Origin: Bradyrhizobium diazoefficiens USDA 110 | GTDB lineage: Bacteria > Pseudomonadota > Alphaproteobacteria > Rhizobiales > Xanthobacteraceae | Reading direction: 5' to 3' | Assembly (NCBI RefSeq): GCF_000011365.1 | Contig: NC_004463.1 | Location: 1,660,001 to 1,724,000, forward strand | Length of the DNA: 64,000 nucleotides | Shown: in pieces, positions 38,231-46,789 of the stretch | Position numbering within the stretch: position 1 is the first letter of the stretch | How the letters are laid out: every line of letters starts with the position of its first letter | Translations under genes and position numbers: made by a program | Notes under the pieces: generated by a model | What the model saw: only the letters and a program-made list of their open reading frames with translations | Told to the model about the DNA's origin: nothing | The model's database searches: none

Positions 38231-39067
38231 ATGACCAATCGGGTGCCAGCCGTCCTTGAACCGCGGGACAGCTCGGGTGACCCCGCTCTCGCAGGAGTTA
38301 CCGGCACACAGCCGACGCTTCGTCGGCTCGATAGCCTGCGTCCTAATACGCGGCCCCCTGTCAGAAATGCTATCCTGTCCAGAATTTCTCCGGACGGCCT
38401 CGCGGCATTGGGGGAGTGCCTTGAGCCGATCGTCCTGAAAGAGCGTATGGTTCTGCAAGAGCCGAAAAGGCATGCAAAGCACGTCTACTTCGTGGAGTCG
38501 GGCCTCGTCTCGCTAAGGGTTGTCGCGGCGGGGAGCGTGCTTGAAACGGCCGTCATAGGATCTCGGGGTGTTGTCGGTGCTTCGTTCTTGTGCGGAGGAC
38601 ATCTTTCGACGCATCAATCTGTGGTGCTCTTTCCCGGAAGCGCGCACAGGATCCGTGTTGAGGAATTGCGCCGGCTAGTAGAAGAGCGTCCTGAGATCCG
38701 AGAGCATCTCTTTGAGTACGTTCAAGCGCTGACATTTCAGTGCGTTCAGACAGGATTGTGCGGGGTTCGGCACGATCGTGAACAGAGGCTCGCGAGCTGG
38801 CTTTGTTTGGCGAGTGATGCTGCTGACGTTTGTGTGCTGCCAGTTACCCATGACTACCTTTCGTCTGTCTTGGGACTTCGTCGCGCTGGGGTAACGCAGA
38901 CTCTAAGCCGATTCGAAGAACGAGGGCTGATCCGCAAGATGCGCGGTGTCTTGGAGATTGATGAACCCAAGTGCCTCGAGAAAAGGGCATGTTGTTGTTA
39001 CAAGCTCATTTCAGGCGCCTATGCCTCGTCTCAGTCCGCGATTCCAGCAAAAGAGCTGATGGGGTAA
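38231..39067 (+). CDS. Crp/Fnr-family transcriptional regulator
   Basis: From the ATG at 38231 the product has 278 residues: MTNRVPAVLEPRDSSGDPAL. A cyclic-nucleotide-binding-like beta roll (about residues 50-170, with AKHVYFVESGLVSLRVVAAG and IGSRGVVGASFLCGG) is followed by a helix-turn-helix THDYLSSVLGLRRAGVTQTL with SRFEERGLI. No N-terminal Cys cluster of oxygen-sensing Fnr is visible, so the signal is unknown. A longer frame reaching 37964 is in decayed-looking sequence. It is divergent from the cupredoxin gene, which it might regulate. Confidence 0.87.
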   Translation: MTNRVPAVLEPRDSSGDPALAGVTGTQPTLRRLDSLRPNTRPPVRNAILSRISPDGLAALGECLEPIVLKERMVLQEPKRHAKHVYFVESGLVSLRVVAAGSVLETAVIGSRGVVGASFLCGGHLSTHQSVVLFPGSAHRIRVEELRRLVEERPEIREHLFEYVQALTFQCVQTGLCGVRHDREQRLASWLCLASDAADVCVLPVTHDYLSSVLGLRRAGVTQTLSRFEERGLIRKMRGVLEIDEPKCLEKRACCCYKLISGAYASSQSAIPAKELMG

Positions 39068-39275
39068 CAACGTCGCATAGGCTTCACCTCTCCAGTTCAT
39101 ATCGAGACGACTTGCCGAACACGGTATTGCTGCGCGGAGCGAAGAGCCGAACAGCATTTGCGCTTGACTCCTACTCAAACAAAGCAAGTTTGAGGATAGA
39201 GGTTCTAACATCGATGGCGCCAGAATCGCCTGGCAAGTGCACCGTCGCGAGGATTGCGGGAGGTGAGGAGCTTTT

Positions 39276-39767
39276 TCAGTCTTGCGCCGGCCCGTAGTCG
39301 CTCGCCAGGAACTGATCTTGTGTCCACTGCCTCAACGCATCATCGTTGATTGTCGAGTTGACTAGGGCATTCCAGTTCTCACCTGCCTCTTTCCATTTCG
39401 TTCTCCGGTCCGGAAGGCTCCGCAGTAACCGGAATGCGCTCGTTGCAATCTTGCTTGCCTCTTTACCTTCAGCAGCCTCGCGGATCACGTCCTTGAAAGT
39501 TTGCTCCGGAAAGATCCACCCGGCGCCCGTGAAGCGCTCAGCAAAGATGTATTCGAATGAGGCCCGAAACGTAACGGCTGCTAGAGCATCCTCGTGTTCC
39601 GTGCCTTCACTACGCACGTCAAACCATTGCAACAGTCTTCGGACAGCGGCAGCGGGAGCAAGCTGGCGATCACCGAGAGTCAGAGATACGAACATGTACG
39701 CGATGTCTGATTGAAGTTCGTTGTCCAGGGACACGTACCAGTCTTTAATCGCTTGAATAGGTGACAT
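39276..39767 (-). CDS. Hypothetical soluble protein
   Basis: From the ATG at 39767 the 163-residue frame reads MSPIQAIKDWYVSLDNELQS, then DIAYMFVSLTLGDRQLAPAA and, later, TGAGWIFPEQTFKDVIREAA. It is mostly helical, with no signal peptide or membrane helix, and has even, protein-like composition throughout. A TTG nine codons upstream could extend it. I do not recognise a family. It is an isolated minus-strand gene in the island. Confidence 0.6.
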   Translation of the reverse strand: MSPIQAIKDWYVSLDNELQSDIAYMFVSLTLGDRQLAPAAAVRRLLQWFDVRSEGTEHEDALAAVTFRASFEYIFAERFTGAGWIFPEQTFKDVIREAAEGKEASKIATSAFRLLRSLPDRRTKWKEAGENWNALVNSTINDDALRQWTQDQFLASDYGPAQD

Positions 39768-39794
39768 AAAATAATCCCGAGAAAACGACGCCAA

Positions 39795-40111
39795 GGCACG
39801 TGCTGAGGATCTCCTCGAGAATGAACCTAGAGCTCAGGGATGACGCGCAGAGTAGCGCGCTTCGAACCGAAGTATTAGCGAAGTGTCTACCACCCGAACC
39901 GCCGAATGCAACTGCTCGGGACTGGATCGGTGCTGGTCAACCTGCCGCTCGAGCTCTTCTACGAGGGCGGAGAATAGGCCGAAATCCGCCGCGTCGGCGC
40001 GACGCTGGGCCCGCGCGCGCCGGGCTCAGCGTCACACGCCGCTTCGGAGTGCAGACGTCGCGAGAGCGATCTTCAAATCTTAGGTCGCTGCGTTTGCAGG
40101 AAGATTGAAAA
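39795..40111. other. Stretch without a convincing gene
   Basis: A plus-strand frame exists but is Arg/Ala-rich and overlaps several others. One frame carries LVNLPLELFYEGG, perhaps a remnant. Nothing firm. Confidence 0.35.
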
Positions 40112-40504
40112 CTACCATACGCGCGTGAATATATCCCCACCCTTCAACCTGCTAGGCTTGCCTTTGTTATCAACGTAGAACAGCGTCCAAGACGTTGGCA
40201 TCTGAGACCCCTTAATTGTTCCAACCCAGCGGGTAAAGGAATTGCACTGGGCAAAGGTAACAACAAAATACAAGCCGGTTGGACTAACGGATCCCGCTGC
40301 AGGATACGGGATGCCCTGGCACGCAAACCCTTGAGCATGGTTTGTGAAAGTCCCTTGTATCGTCCCGCTATTGGCGGACCAAATAAGCAGTTCCGAACCT
40401 CGTTCATTTTTCCAGTATGAGGGAGCGGGAAGCCCCTGCGCCATGGCCTCGGCGGAAAGCAAGAAGGATTGGGCGAGCAGCAAAAGCCCCAGAAGTCTCT
40501 TCAT
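40112..40504 (-). CDS. Bradavidin II, avidin-family biotin-binding protein
   Basis: The 130-residue precursor has a signal peptide (MKRLLGLLLLAQSFLLSAEA then MAQ) and a mature part of about 107 residues starting GLPAPSYWKNERGSELLIWS. I recognise this as the avidin-like protein described from Bradyrhizobium japonicum as bradavidin II. Avidin features are the strand pattern W-K-N-E-R-G-S, the SANSGTIQGTFTN repeat-like strands, FAQCNSFTRWVGTIKG with the biotin-contacting Trp, and SWTLFYVDN. It would be exported and bind free biotin tightly, probably starving competitors or predators. It stands alone on the minus strand within island DNA. Confidence 0.92.
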   Translation of the reverse strand: MKRLLGLLLLAQSFLLSAEAMAQGLPAPSYWKNERGSELLIWSANSGTIQGTFTNHAQGFACQGIPYPAAGSVSPTGLYFVVTFAQCNSFTRWVGTIKGSQMPTSWTLFYVDNKGKPSRLKGGDIFTRVW

Positions 40505-40811
40505 ATTGAAGCCCCAAAATTAGTCGCTTAAAGATCATGTAGTGTGGTTCAACTTGAGGTCATGTTCGCTGCTCTTATCTCGCATTAGGCAACGGAATGC
40601 GGCGCATATGCGCCAGGTAGCGCTGGATCGCGGCGGAGTCGGACTCCGTCGAGCCCCCCGGCACCGTTACCCCGACATGGTTCCTGGCGGCCGCGCGCCG
40701 AGCCCACTGCTAAAAGTGGATCAATTCGCCGGAAAGCACCAATGCGACACGGGCGGCGAAACACTGACCGACTACGACTTAATGGGATTGAACATTCATC
40801 CCGAATGGTGG
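40505..40811. other. Stretch upstream of bradavidin II
   Basis: About 300 bp with the bradavidin promoter at the left end. A plus-strand frame ends inside the next gene (MGLNIHPEWWLPTVLVLAGL and onward, 40782-40907), opposite to its coding strand; it looks hydrophobic and could be a real small protein, but the two cannot both be certain. Confidence 0.35.
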
Positions 40812-41195
40812 CTACCGACGGTTCTTGTCCTGGCCGGTCTCAACATCGGAGACTTCGTCAGCGTGCTGATCAAGGCTGTGATGGGTCGCCGAAGCGTTTC
40901 GTCTTGATCGGCGACGGTTAACGAACTCGTTGATAGCATCGTAAGCCTGAAGCAAAGGCGGCGTCAGCGAAAAGAAGACGCCCAGCCCGATCGCGATGAC
41001 AACGTGGCGAAGAGAAGAGCTATCATCCTCTTCGCTTGATGGTTCGGCGTTCTCCTTAATTAATGCGGGTGAAAGCCTACCGGCGGTGCCGTTCTGACGG
41101 CTAGATTTCCGCGGTTTGCGCGGAGGAATCATGACTAGTACAAAGAGGACGTTGATCAACAACCAAATACTTAGAGCTATAAGAATCGTTCGCAT
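40812..41195 (-). CDS. Two-helix membrane protein
   Basis: From the Met codon at 41195 the 127-residue product begins MRTILIALSIWLLINVLFVL (membrane helix), followed by a basic-acidic linker (PPRKPRKSSRQNGTAG, ENAEPSSEEDDSS) and a second helix SLRHVVIAIGLGVFFSLTPP, then an Asn/Arg-rich tail. The frame is protein-like to about residue 100. It has no recognised domain. The upstream frame to 41288 lacks a site. Confidence 0.5.
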   Translation of the reverse strand: MRTILIALSIWLLINVLFVLVMIPPRKPRKSSRQNGTAGRLSPALIKENAEPSSEEDDSSSLRHVVIAIGLGVFFSLTPPLLQAYDAINEFVNRRRSRRNASATHHSLDQHADEVSDVETGQDKNRR

Positions 41196-41517
41196 CAAGT
41201 GTCCCAACCCGCTTGCCAAACAACGCTGCGAATGATCGATCCCGTAATCGGCCTCGATCGTGTGATTATCACATACCTCAGAAATCAATCGGTTAGCCTA
41301 TCGCCTCGGAGGTGCATACAGCCACGATCGAATATGACGAAGCGCGTCTGCATGTTGTCACCGCGAAGTCCACAAAAATGCAACGGCAAGCGTGGTAGAC
41401 GCCAGGAGACCTATGAGCGCCGTGAAATCTCATGTGCAAATCTCTTTAGTTGGGCTGTTGGCCGCGAGCTGCACGAGATTGGCCAGCGCGAATATCCAAG
41501 AAAGATGACGGTCCCGT
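41196..41517. other. Stretch without a convincing gene
   Basis: Short frames only; no repeat or RNA gene recognised. Confidence 0.35.
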
Positions 41518-41712
41518 TTAACGCGGAAGAAGCGGCGCAGAAAGACAGCGCACGAAGGCCCTCCTGCGCTGATTATCATCGCGACTGCCATCTACCGGGA
41601 TCAGTATCATCAACCATAATTGGAATGCCGCCCGGATACTTGCTGCGGCATGTGCCAAATCGGCGACAAGGAGCATCAGCGCGGCAAAAAACGCGCATAT
41701 GATGCGTTTCAT
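41518..41712 (-). CDS. Possible small exported protein
   Basis: The frame from the ATG at 41712 reads MKRIICAFFAALMLLVADLA, a clear signal peptide, preceded by an aagga ribosome-binding site. After the HAAA cleavage region the sequence is short (about 40 residues) and looks less protein-like; another frame offers SKYPGGIPIMVDDTDPGRWQ from the same point, so a frameshift may have altered the mature part. Likely an exported small protein or its remnant. Confidence 0.35.
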   Translation of the reverse strand: MKRIICAFFAALMLLVADLAHAAASIRAAFQLWLMILIPVDGSRDDNQRRRAFVRCLSAPLLPR

Positions 41713-41907
41713 GAAGTTTTCCTTCACGTTATGTGGGAAATGCGTGAAATCATTGCGCGGCGATTCTAGGTCGCTAAAAAATCGGGACCGGAAAGTCGGG
41801 AGATCTGTCTGCGCCGGCGGGAGACCCCTGCGGGGCTTACTCGCGGCGATTGTGTCGGCTATAGGATTGTCCCGAGCCGTCAGTAGTTCTGAACGCCGCA
41901 CCCCAGA

Positions 41908-42411
41908 ATGACCCACCCCACTCGTCGATGGCTGCTTGCCGCACTGGCCATCCTGGCGGCCGCCGGCGTGGTCTACAGAACAAGGCGCGTGACGAACTCA
42001 CGGCCATGAAACTTCAGCAGGCTTCGATCGGCCGCGCTTTAGAGGTCATCAAACATCAGCAAGCATCTACCGGCCGTGATCTAGAGGCCGTCAAACATGA
42101 GCAGGCATCCACCGACCGTGATTTAGGGGGCCATCAAACATGAGCAGAAATCGACCGATCAAGCGATCGTTGCGCTGACGAACGCTTTGCGAACCTACCG
42201 CTCCGAGGTGACCGACTTCGCCGCGCAATATCAGGCGATGTCCACTCGGCTGATGCTACTCGATGTGGCGCACCGGCCGGCATCGGCCACTGCGCTGCGC
42301 CTGATGCGCGCGAAGCTTGACGTGATCGAGGAGGCCCTGCAGCGCCAAAGCATCCTGCTCGCGCAGAAACTAGCTAATCTCAGCAAGACACCTGCGCATG
42401 CTGACCCGTAG
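41908..42411 (+). pseudogene. Membrane-anchored coiled-coil protein with 14-residue repeats, broken by frameshifts
   Basis: The first frame starts MTHPTRRWLLAALAILAAAG, an N-terminal anchor. A shift of frame near 41980 leads to QNKARDELTAMKLQ and then four 14-residue units: QQASIGRALEVIKH, QQASTGRDLEAVKH, EQASTDRDLGAIKH and EQKSTDQAIVALTN. The third unit needs removal of one G in the run at 42124-42129; otherwise a stop follows. The chain then continues RTYRSEVTDFAAQYQAMSTR to the stop at 42411. Each unit is two heptads, so a rod anchored in the membrane is expected. Two frameshifts imply a decayed gene, or reading errors in the G run. Confidence 0.65.
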
Positions 42412-42586
42412 ACACCTGCTGGCAGGTTTTTCCTTGCTGGCATGCCCGACGATCTTGCGGGCCGCATCCGCCGTCGTAGTACCCGAGCCATCTCAAAAGC
42501 GCATAACCTCACCAATCAGCGTCAGCCATGCCGGGATCGACGGCGCTCAGATCGGCCGCAAAGAACTGCTTGAGGCCCACCCCTAG
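42398..42586 (+). CDS. Short Tat-signal peptide protein, probably truncated
   Basis: The 62-residue frame [20 protein letters not shown] carries a twin-arginine signal, then [20 protein letters not shown] and stops at LLEAHP. It overlaps the end of the coiled-coil gene by 14 bp, as in an operon. It is shorter than any exported enzyme would be, and integrase-remnant sequence follows at once, so the 3' part was probably lost. Confidence 0.4.
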   Translation: MLTRRHLLAGFSLLACPTILRAASAVVVPEPSQKRITSPISVSHAGIDGAQIGRKELLEAHP

Positions 42587-42824
42587 CCAATTCGCCCGCG
42601 GTCGGACTGTCCACGTCTCACCTACCGGCTATACCGCCGCAACTTGGCTGATGCAGCGAGCGGCACCGATGTGGGAAGCCGCGGGCTTCTTGGGTATGAG
42701 CGAAATGACGCTTCGCGAAACCTATGGTCATCACCACCCGGCCCGCCCTGCGTACCGCAGCGAACGCTATCGGAACGCATTCGGCACCGAGCAAGAACGT
42801 AGGATTGGTTGTTTCGTTGGTTGA
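42528..42824 (+). pseudogene. C-terminal remnant of a tyrosine-recombinase integrase
   Basis: The reading frame contains [20 protein letters not shown] and [20 protein letters not shown]. These correspond to the end of phage-type integrases: HTAATWLMQ box II helix, then LGMS-x-x-T-x-x-x-Y, including the catalytic Tyr in ETYGHHHP. The Arg-His of the preceding RHT box is garbled (LTGYTA), and nothing upstream continues the protein, so only 60-70 residues remain. Its 3' end is 48 bp from a tRNA 3' half, the expected neighbour of such an integrase. Confidence 0.8.
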
Positions 42825-42872
42825 CGAAAAGACGAAGCGCGAACGGGCGGGCCAAGCCCTCCTTGAAAATAC

Positions 42873-42920
42873 TGGTGGGCCCGGCAGGACTCGAACCTGC
42901 AACCAGACCGTTATGAGCGG
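42873..42920 (-). other. 3' half of a CAU-anticodon tRNA, remnant attachment site
   Basis: The minus strand reads ccgctcataacgg (anticodon arm with CAU), then a variable loop, the T arm gcaggttcgagtcctgc and the acceptor end gggcccacca. This is the last 48 nt of a tRNA(Met) or tRNA(Ile2), including encoded CCA. The 5' half is absent: upstream sequence gives no D arm or acceptor start. Such 3' halves are the att copies left by tRNA-targeting integrases, and an integrase remnant is adjacent on the 3' side. Confidence 0.88.
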
Positions 42921-43426
42921 CAGGATGCGGCAGGATATCGATCGGCTTCGTTGATTTTGCTGCTTTTTCGTTTGAGTTTGATCGCGTTCGTTGCGTTTTG
43001 TTGAGGTCGTTTCTGGTGCGAAACTGGTGCGGTTAGTGAATCGGGATCGAACTTGGCTAGCCCCGATCGTTCGGAACACTGCATGTCGGGGTGTGAGCCT
43101 GGCCCATGCTGGATTGGACCGGGACATCTGAAAAAGCGAAGCATCATCAGCAGTTAAAAATGTGAGTGACGTCGTGACGGCGGGCGAAGCTTCTGAAGAC
43201 CGTTGAGGCTGATCTGACCGGAGACGACGACACAGGTCTGACCGATCTAACAGAAGGATCCGATGTCGATCGTACGAGAAATATTCAGGGCAGCGGAGCA
43301 AATTACGACATCATCTACTTCAGAGGGCGAGTCGAGCAAGGGGGGGCCGGTCGAGGTCTCTTTCTTGAAGCCTCGCTGCATGCACTTCGCGTCAATTTTA
43401 CCCGCCTTGGGTCGTGTGGGTGCCAG
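42921..43426. other. Stretch between the att scar and the cargo block
   Basis: About 500 bp without a gene. The first 150 bp are unusually T/G-rich (ttttgctgctttttcgtttg, and tttctggtgcg repeated as gaaactggtgcg), consistent with recombinase arm-site DNA. Nothing else recognised. Confidence 0.4.
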
Positions 43427-43741
43427 ATGCCCGCAATGGTAGTGCCGACGAGACGCATTGCCATTGCAACTTGGTTCGCCCCCAGTCTAGCCTGTCCGGA
43501 CTTTCAGTCCGGCATATCTGATAGAGAAGCCGCAAGTTGGCTTCCGAGGTCATTTGATACCTCAGATCAGATTCTTTCACGGATTTTCGAGCGATCCGCT
43601 CTTCCACTTCTACTAGCATTGTATTACGATGCTACTTTCCTAGCATTGCAGCAAATGACTGCTAGAGCCTCTGACACAAACTTCGTCGCCTGGTTCGCCG
43701 TAGTGACGGTAGATGCTGCCATAATGGCTGAATTTTTCTAG
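43427..43741 (+). CDS. Possible small protein upstream of the hydrolase gene
   Basis: The 104-residue frame ends 9 bp before the 942-residue hydrolase gene. Its C-terminal half, LSRIFERSALPLLLALYYDA then FVAWFAVVTVDAAIMAEFF, is hydrophobic and protein-like, but the first 35 residues look random, so the true start may be internal. It could be a membrane partner of the hydrolase. No family recognised. Confidence 0.35.
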   Translation: MPAMVVPTRRIAIATWFAPSLACPDFQSGISDREAASWLPRSFDTSDQILSRIFERSALPLLLALYYDATFLALQQMTARASDTNFVAWFAVVTVDAAIMAEFF

Positions 43742-43750
43742 CGAGCGAAC

Positions 43751-46579
43751 ATGTCCGCGAGCCGAACAATTCTCATAACGGTCCATGGGATTCGAACGTT
43801 TGGGGAATGGCAAGAGCGGCTTAAGAGCCTCGTTCAGGACGCAAATCCGAACATCGACGTCAAATCGTACCGTTACGGCTACTTTAGCGTTATCGCCTTC
43901 CTGATTCCGATTTTTCGCTGGCTGGCTGTCCGATCTTTCCGCAACCGGCTTCGTGAGATTATCCGGGAAAATCCAGGAAGTCCGATCACGATAGTTTGTC
44001 ACTCTTTCGGAACGCACCTTGTGGCTCACGCCCTCCGCGGCATCAAGCCTGACGAATTACCTGTCATCCCAGCACTGATCCTTTCCGGAAGCGTCCTTCG
44101 ATCCAATTTCAACTGGCGTCGCTTGCGTGCGACTGGAAAGTTGAAGTTGGTGGTCAATGATTGCGGAACGAACGACGGAATTCTAGTGCTGAGCCAAATG
44201 CTGGTACTGTTAACTGGTATGGCCGGACGGGTCGGCTTCTACGGATTCACCGACGACTTCATTGTCAACAGGTACTTCGCAGGCGGTCACAGCCATTACT
44301 TCCGCCCTGTCGGGAACGATCCGGATTCGTTTATGCGCGAATGGTGGGTACCCATCGCCGCTCTTGCTCAAGCTCCGAAGCCGGCCGGCGCGCTATCGCT
44401 AGGCGGGACTCTGCAAGGCGTTTTACATGCATTCATGCGGATTGCGGATCCATTGAAGGGTGGACTGTATTTTGGACTGATCGCCATTTTAGTTTTCTTC
44501 GGATACGTTCAACCGCGACGTGAGACGGCGCTTGAAGAGGGACGGCGCCAATATCAGGCCGCCGCCGGACAAGTGGGTAGCGACCGGCTCGTGTCGGATG
44601 CCGTGGCGTCCCTCGCTCGTCTGATCAATGCAGGGACATTCACTACCGAAAGGGACGTGGCCCGAATGTCCGATGTCGCGAGGTTCGGCTTGCAACGCCT
44701 GCTCACCGCGAACGAGGTTCTTGCTACAGTTCCAGCGGGAAGCATCTTCCGGTGGTCCGGTGGAATCTACCTCAAGGGGGATAGGGTTCTGCGGCTCGAC
44801 GTTCCGCCGCCGCTCTTTCAGTTTCGACACTCCGACGCTGGAGTATCGGTCCTTATCACCGAGAAAGTAGTCGAGGTCGTTGAGCAGGAGCGGCAGCAAC
44901 GTCAGATCGAGTTCATCGTGTTTGATCTAAAGCGTGCCACGGTTCTGATGCGCGTTCCTATCAACCACGATGGTCGCGCGAGCCGAGAATTTGTCGTGCG
45001 ACCCTTGCGTGCCGACCGGAACCGCATTCTCATCGAATTTGCCGTGAGGGAAATCGAAGGAGACGACAGTACGACATACTACGTAGGTATTGACCTTGCG
45101 CGCCGAACAGCCCGGACATCGGCGATAAGGGAGGATATTGATCTCCGCTTTCATTCGAACTGCCAGAACTTGGCATGGTTCGACGATGAAGATAACGATG
45201 CAAAAAAGACAATCTCAATTGCACCACTGAGCTACCTGTTCGAGGATGCTATCGAGAGACGCACGGTGCCGCGACATGAGGATACGTCGAAATCCTATTC
45301 TGATGATCTACACCAGGACTGCGGAACGACTCTAGAGGTTCTCGGAATATCCAGGCTGCAATTCCCTCGATCGGTTCCCGAGCAGAAACTGTTCCAGATA
45401 GTGCAAGCCCCGACAATGGAGAATGAGGCAGCCGAAGATGCCTGCACGCCCGACCACAATCTGGGTACCGATACGCGGGTAGTAAAAGACATGACGTCGC
45501 TTGACTTGACGTCCATGAGCCTCATCAAAGGGACCAGCACGTCGCTTGAGCAGGCTAAGTCAGACATCCAAGATATGGGATGCCCTCAGATATTCTCCGG
45601 AAGCAAAGGGAAACAATATTTAGCGACAGCTATCGCAGTCGGACAATGGATGTACGGTCGTGTGATTTGTGAGATGATAGACGAGCGGCGGGTCGGTAGA
45701 TGCGGGATCTACCCGTTTGCGTCCGAAGGTGGGGGCAGCATATGGAAGTCCGCTGCAGGAGATCTCGCAGTCCTCGGCGACGCGAGGACTGAGACGAATC
45801 CAGGCGGGTTTACAATCGTAGAACTTGCGAGTGGCACGCAGCTCGCGCCCAATGACATTCCACCTGGAACTGTTTTTGCCGCCGCGGTCGATAGCGAACG
45901 GCACGCGGTGATGGTGATCTCCGACGTGGAAGGATATCCGGGCGCCGCAGAGGTGTCCGCCTATCGCCTCGAAGCTGATGAGGTGAAATTGACTGGTCGG
46001 CGCACGTTTGAAGCGCCCTATGACGGCGTGCTCACTCACGAACGCGGTTCGGCCAACAAGAATGATGCGGCTCGGCCCAGGTTGGTGTTCACGGGCGGCG
46101 CGTTCGTCCTCTCCATGATGCCGGACACGCTAATCGCCCTCGACGTTCCAACGCCGACGAGTTGGTTTGATCAGGCCGCCGGGACGATCTCGAGCTGGTT
46201 TGTAAAACGTCAGGTGCTCCCGGATGCGTCGATCCCTCTTCGGTGGAGCGTACAACAGCTAGACCTAGGCGATACAGTTGCTGAGCTAACGGCGCGATCT
46301 GGAAGCCGAATACTAATTGCGCAGGTCGGTAGCAAGATTCGGCTTTACTCAGCACTAGACGGCGAAGCATTGACACCGCGCATCGATCTGGCTCAATTGA
46401 ATCTGAGTTGCGTAGGCCGGTTGCTGTCAGCCGTAATCGAAGCGGATGAAAGTCTGACGTTCACCCTCGAAGGCTGCCGCGTACAGCGTGCTCCACCAGC
46501 GGCCGCCGAACGTGTTCCACATCTGGTCTCTAACCTCGAGCACTATTTCGAGATCGATGGAGTGAAGTCGAACGAATAG
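43751..46579 (+). CDS. Membrane alpha/beta-hydrolase fused to a large C-terminal beta-rich domain
   Basis: The 942-residue product opens MSASRTILITVHGIRTFGEW, the first strand of an alpha/beta-hydrolase. The nucleophile elbow is TIVCHSFGTH with Ser85 (Cys in place of the usual first Gly). Candidate acid and base are in VVNDCGTNDG and GGHSHYF. A membrane helix follows (LYFGLIAILVFFGYV, about residue 237-251), then roughly 680 residues of beta-rich repeats (for example FDLKRATVLMRVPI, IVELASGTQLAPND) suggesting a beta-propeller outside the membrane. Substrate unknown. It is convergent with the minus-strand hydrolase/giant run. The combination is not one I recognise as a named family. Confidence 0.8.
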   Translation: MSASRTILITVHGIRTFGEWQERLKSLVQDANPNIDVKSYRYGYFSVIAFLIPIFRWLAVRSFRNRLREIIRENPGSPITIVCHSFGTHLVAHALRGIKPDELPVIPALILSGSVLRSNFNWRRLRATGKLKLVVNDCGTNDGILVLSQMLVLLTGMAGRVGFYGFTDDFIVNRYFAGGHSHYFRPVGNDPDSFMREWWVPIAALAQAPKPAGALSLGGTLQGVLHAFMRIADPLKGGLYFGLIAILVFFGYVQPRRETALEEGRRQYQAAAGQVGSDRLVSDAVASLARLINAGTFTTERDVARMSDVARFGLQRLLTANEVLATVPAGSIFRWSGGIYLKGDRVLRLDVPPPLFQFRHSDAGVSVLITEKVVEVVEQERQQRQIEFIVFDLKRATVLMRVPINHDGRASREFVVRPLRADRNRILIEFAVREIEGDDSTTYYVGIDLARRTARTSAIREDIDLRFHSNCQNLAWFDDEDNDAKKTISIAPLSYLFEDAIERRTVPRHEDTSKSYSDDLHQDCGTTLEVLGISRLQFPRSVPEQKLFQIVQAPTMENEAAEDACTPDHNLGTDTRVVKDMTSLDLTSMSLIKGTSTSLEQAKSDIQDMGCPQIFSGSKGKQYLATAIAVGQWMYGRVICEMIDERRVGRCGIYPFASEGGGSIWKSAAGDLAVLGDARTETNPGGFTIVELASGTQLAPNDIPPGTVFAAAVDSERHAVMVISDVEGYPGAAEVSAYRLEADEVKLTGRRTFEAPYDGVLTHERGSANKNDAARPRLVFTGGAFVLSMMPDTLIALDVPTPTSWFDQAAGTISSWFVKRQVLPDASIPLRWSVQQLDLGDTVAELTARSGSRILIAQVGSKIRLYSALDGEALTPRIDLAQLNLSCVGRLLSAVIEADESLTFTLEGCRVQRAPPAAAERVPHLVSNLEHYFEIDGVKSNE

Positions 46580-46789
46580 GAGTTTGCGGAGGAGCGGCTG
46601 CCTCATGCGTTGCAATTATGGGCAGGCAGAGCGCGCCGATGGACCACGGTGTAGCGCAAAGTCTGAACTCGAAACAGGAATTCGGTTTGTCTGTGCTGGC
46701 GGCGCTCAGACGGGTCCTGCTAGTTCGTACGCGGCCAAGAATGGGATGCTTTTGCAGCGCTTCGCTTGCACGTGCCAGATAGCTTGTTC

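Noticed and set aside
42873..42920. A complete tRNA gene
   Set aside because: Only the anticodon arm, T arm and acceptor 3' strand are present; no D arm or 5' acceptor strand upstream.
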